Assembly: GCA_945867245.1 (NCBI GenBank)
Contig: CAMBHQ010000054.1
Span: 1-6,312 of the forward strand
DNA length: 6,312 nt
Reading direction: 5' to 3'
From: an uncultured Porphyromonas sp.
GTDB taxonomy: Bacteria; Bacteroidota; Bacteroidia; Bacteroidales; Porphyromonadaceae
The notes below the pieces were generated by a model, which did no database searches, was not told the DNA's origin, and worked only from the letters and a program-made list of their open reading frames with translations. Made by a program: the position numbers and the translations under genes. This document shows, piece by piece, positions 4,085 to 6,312 of this stretch. The stretch's first letter is position 1. Every line of letters starts with the position of its first letter.

Positions 4085-6312
4085 TTATTTAGTGTTGCGC
4101 TTGAGCGTTTCCTCGGCCAGTCTGTGGATACTGATAATAGATTCGTGTTGCTTGAGTGCCGTGCATATCTTATCTACTTCGTGGGCATTATGGACCAATA
4201 GGGTCATCTGTCCCGAGAAGATACCATCTTTACTGCCTACGTTAATGCCATTGATATTGATATGCCTATGCTCTAGCAAGGTCTGTGTAATGCTATGCAG
4301 GATACCTACGTTATCTACGCCACGGAAGATAAGCGTCGTCTGGAAGAGTGCCTGGTGATGCTCGCCCCAGTGTGTGGTAACGAGTCTATTGCCCTCTGTA
4401 GATTTGATACGCGTCGCTATAGGACAGGCGAGTTTGTGTACCTGTACCTCCTCCTCGTCATCTACAATACCGAGTACAGTATCCCCTGGTATCGGATGGC
4501 AACAAGCAGATACGTGGTAGTTGAGTCCCTCTGCCGATTCCTCTAGTGTGTAGACCTTTTTGCGGTCGATGATAGCTTTGGCTCGGGGCGCCTCAGGCTC
4601 TAGCAGTGTCCGGAAGCTACGTCCACGCTTAGGCTCAGCAGGAATAGCCAGTCCATGACTCTTCTGCTCCTGATGTGCTTTGAGGGTTTTGCGTATATCG
4701 TTGTCTAGGTCGATATGCCCAGAGCCCAATGTCGCATAGAAGTCCTCTCTACGTGTGTACTGATAGAAGGATAGCAAGCGGTCTATCGTGCTATTGCTAA
4801 GCTCGATATTGACGCTTTGGCACTTCTGAGCAAGTAGCTCTTCGCCACGGGCGATGACGTCGCGTTGCTGACGCTTGAGCGCTGCTTGTACTCCCAGACG
4901 TGCTTTAGCCGTAATGACGAAGTTGAGCCACTCGCTCTTGGGCTGTGAGCTTCGGCTGTGTAGGATTTCTACTTGGTCGCCATGAGCGAGCTTAGTACTC
5001 AGAGGGACGACCTTATGGTTTACCTTGGCTCCTATACTATGATCTCCCAGCTCGCTGTGGATGTTGTAGGCGAGGTCCAAAGCAGTAGCATCAATAGGAA
5101 GCCTAAAAGTATCGCCCTTCGGTGTAAATACATAGATTTCGTCCGACGATAGCGTCAGCTTCATCGTATCCAAGAAATCCATCCCATTAGGTGTAGGGGC
5201 TTGCACGATTTCGCGGATGGTGTCTAGCCACTTACTGATTTCCTTATCTTCCTCTACTAGTTCATTCTTGTATCGCCAATGTGCCGCTAGACCCTGCTCT
5301 GCTATCTCGTCCATACGTCTAGAGCGTATCTGTACCTCTATCCAACGTCCGTCGGGACCCATCACTGTTACGTGCAGGGCACGATAGCCGTTGCTTTTGG
5401 GCATATTGACCCAGTCTCGGACGCGTTCGCGATTGGAGCGGTACAATGCTGTAATGGCGGTATAGATGTCGAAGCAGCGCTTGACCTCTGAATAACCGTC
5501 CTGACAGTCGAAGACAATACGCACGGCGAAAAGGTCATATACCTCCTCGAAGGGGACCCCCTTGCTTTTCATCTTGCGCCAGATAGAGTAATTACTCTTG
5601 ACACGCATCTTGAGGTCGTACCGAATGCCTTCGCTAATGAGGGCTGCCTCTATAGGACTGGCGAAGCGCTTGAGCAAGTTCTCTCGGTCACCTTCGCTCT
5701 CGGCTACCTTTTGGCTAATAGCTTGATACTCCTCGGGGTATTCGTACTTGAAGCTCAAATCCTCCAGTTCGGTCTTGATACTATGCAGGCCCAGGCGGTG
5801 GGCTAGAGGAGCATATATATACTGAGTCTCGCCCGCGATTTTGTACTGCTTACTCGGCAGCATAGAGCCTAAGGTGCGCATATTGTGCAGCCTATCGGCT
5901 ATCTTGATAAGGATAACTCTAGCATCCTCACTCATAACGAGAAGTATCTTGCGCAGGCTCTCAGTCTGGGTCGAACTACCAGGCGAGAAGCGGTCCGAAG
6001 ATACTTTAGTCAGCCCCTCTACTATGGTGGCAACCTTCTCGCCGAAGCGAGCCTGTATGTCGGCAGTAGTGTAGTCGGTATCCTCTACTACATCGTGTAG
6101 CAGAGCGCATACTATAGAGGTCGATCCGAGGCCCATCTCGCTACATACTATTTGGGCGACAGCGAGAGGGTGCAGTATATAGGGCTCTCCGCTGCGACGC
6201 CTTACGCCGGCGTGGGCTATACGTGCTAGGGTAAAAGCACGTGCGATAACCTCCACTTTGCGGCGGTGGTTGCTATTGATATAAGCATTGATGAGCTGCT
6301 GGTAAGCAGCTT
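4085..6312 (-). CDS. rel: Rel: bifunctional (p)ppGpp synthetase/hydrolase (N-terminus beyond window)
   Basis: Long RSH enzyme that makes (p)ppGpp on amino-acid starvation and hydrolyses it otherwise. The open frame continues to the window edge: 18 more codons (AAYQQLINAYINSNHRRK) precede the GTG at 6256, and they resemble the N-terminal helix of Bacteroidota Rel, so that GTG is internal and the start lies outside. Counting from that GTG codon as residue 1, the hydrolase site is intact: RRSGEPY (20-26), His29, His54-Asp55, Glu58-Asp59, Asp121 and Asn125. The synthetase keeps RVKS (218-221), YD (240-241), RVRD (278-281), NGY (289-291), His295 and Glu307. TGS spans about 373-434; the CC/zinc-finger region has Cys585, Cys586, His607 and Cys611; an ACT domain ends the protein (about 638-712). 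Both activities should be functional. It is the first visible gene of a probable operon with anSME and the second RSH; the operon promoter lies outside the window. Within the segment, no frameshift or missing key residue is seen. Confidence 0.95.
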   Translation of the reverse strand, partial: AAYQQLINAYINSNHRRKVEVIARAFTLARIAHAGVRRRSGEPYILHPLAVAQIVCSEMGLGSTSIVCALLHDVVEDTDYTTADIQARFGEKVATIVEGLTKVSSDRFSPGSSTQTESLRKILLVMSEDARVILIKIADRLHNMRTLGSMLPSKQYKIAGETQYIYAPLAHRLGLHSIKTELEDLSFKYEYPEEYQAISQKVAESEGDRENLLKRFASPIEAALISEGIRYDLKMRVKSNYSIWRKMKSKGVPFEEVYDLFAVRIVFDCQDGYSEVKRCFDIYTAITALYRSNRERVRDWVNMPKSNGYRALHVTVMGPDGRWIEVQIRSRRMDEIAEQGLAAHWRYKNELVEEDKEISKWLDTIREIVQAPTPNGMDFLDTMKLTLSSDEIYVFTPKGDTFRLPIDATALDLAYNIHSELGDHSIGAKVNHKVVPLSTKLAHGDQVEILHSRSSQPKSEWLNFVITAKARLGVQAALKRQQRDVIARGEELLAQKCQSVNIELSNSTIDRLLSFYQYTRREDFYATLGSGHIDLDNDIRKTLKAHQEQKSHGLAIPAEPKRGRSFRTLLEPEAPRAKAIIDRKKVYTLEESAEGLNYHVSACCHPIPGDTVLGIVDDEEEVQVHKLACPIATRIKSTEGNRLVTTHWGEHHQALFQTTLIFRGVDNVGILHSITQTLLEHRHININGINVGSKDGIFSGQMTLLVHNAHEVDKICTALKQHESIISIHRLAEETLKRNTK

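Noticed and set aside
6254..6256. GTG as the start codon of the Rel gene
   Set aside because: The same frame stays open to the window edge, and the 18 upstream residues look like the normal Rel N-terminal helix. The true start is outside the window.
1..6312. CRISPR array, insertion sequence, tRNA or rRNA, prophage or defence genes
   Set aside because: No regularly spaced repeats, transposase, RNA-gene motifs or foreign-looking genes were seen. Nearly all the window is occupied by the four housekeeping-type genes.

Overview
The window reads as ordinary chromosome of a Bacteroidota bacterium, most likely from the Porphyromonas neighbourhood. The basis is protein resemblance (a Bacteroidota-style Rel, anSME and Rho), promoter-like TAnnTTTG motifs, little reliance on Shine-Dalgarno sites, and base composition close to half GC. 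The genus is an inference from recalled family sequences, not from a search. Every gene lies on the minus strand, so transcription runs from high to low coordinates.

Layout in transcription order: (1) 6312-4085, a long RelA/SpoT homologue (Rel) with intact hydrolase and synthetase motifs, missing its N-terminus at the window edge; (2) 4075-2813, an anaerobic sulfatase-maturating enzyme (radical SAM/SPASM); (3) 2800-551, a second long RelA/SpoT homologue whose synthetase motifs are intact but whose HD hydrolase site has lost most of its metal ligands; (4) 550-245, a 306-base intergenic region with promoter-like motifs and several inverted repeats; (5) 244-1, the N-terminal 81 codons of transcription terminator Rho, running off the left edge. 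The first three genes are separated by only 9 and 12 bases and are very probably one operon.

The two RSH proteins look like a division of labour that parallels the RelA/SpoT pair of gamma-proteobacteria but sits in one transcript: a bifunctional enzyme able to make and degrade (p)ppGpp, and a probable synthetase-only partner with ribosome-sensing C-terminal domains. The anSME between them activates sulfatases, which Bacteroidota use on sulfated host glycans, yet no sulfatase lies in the window, so the reason for its position is unknown. The most interesting non-coding signal is the rho leader, where the GGGAG-containing segment upstream of the rho start can pair with either of two upstream segments. 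I found no CRISPR array, mobile element, tRNA or rRNA.
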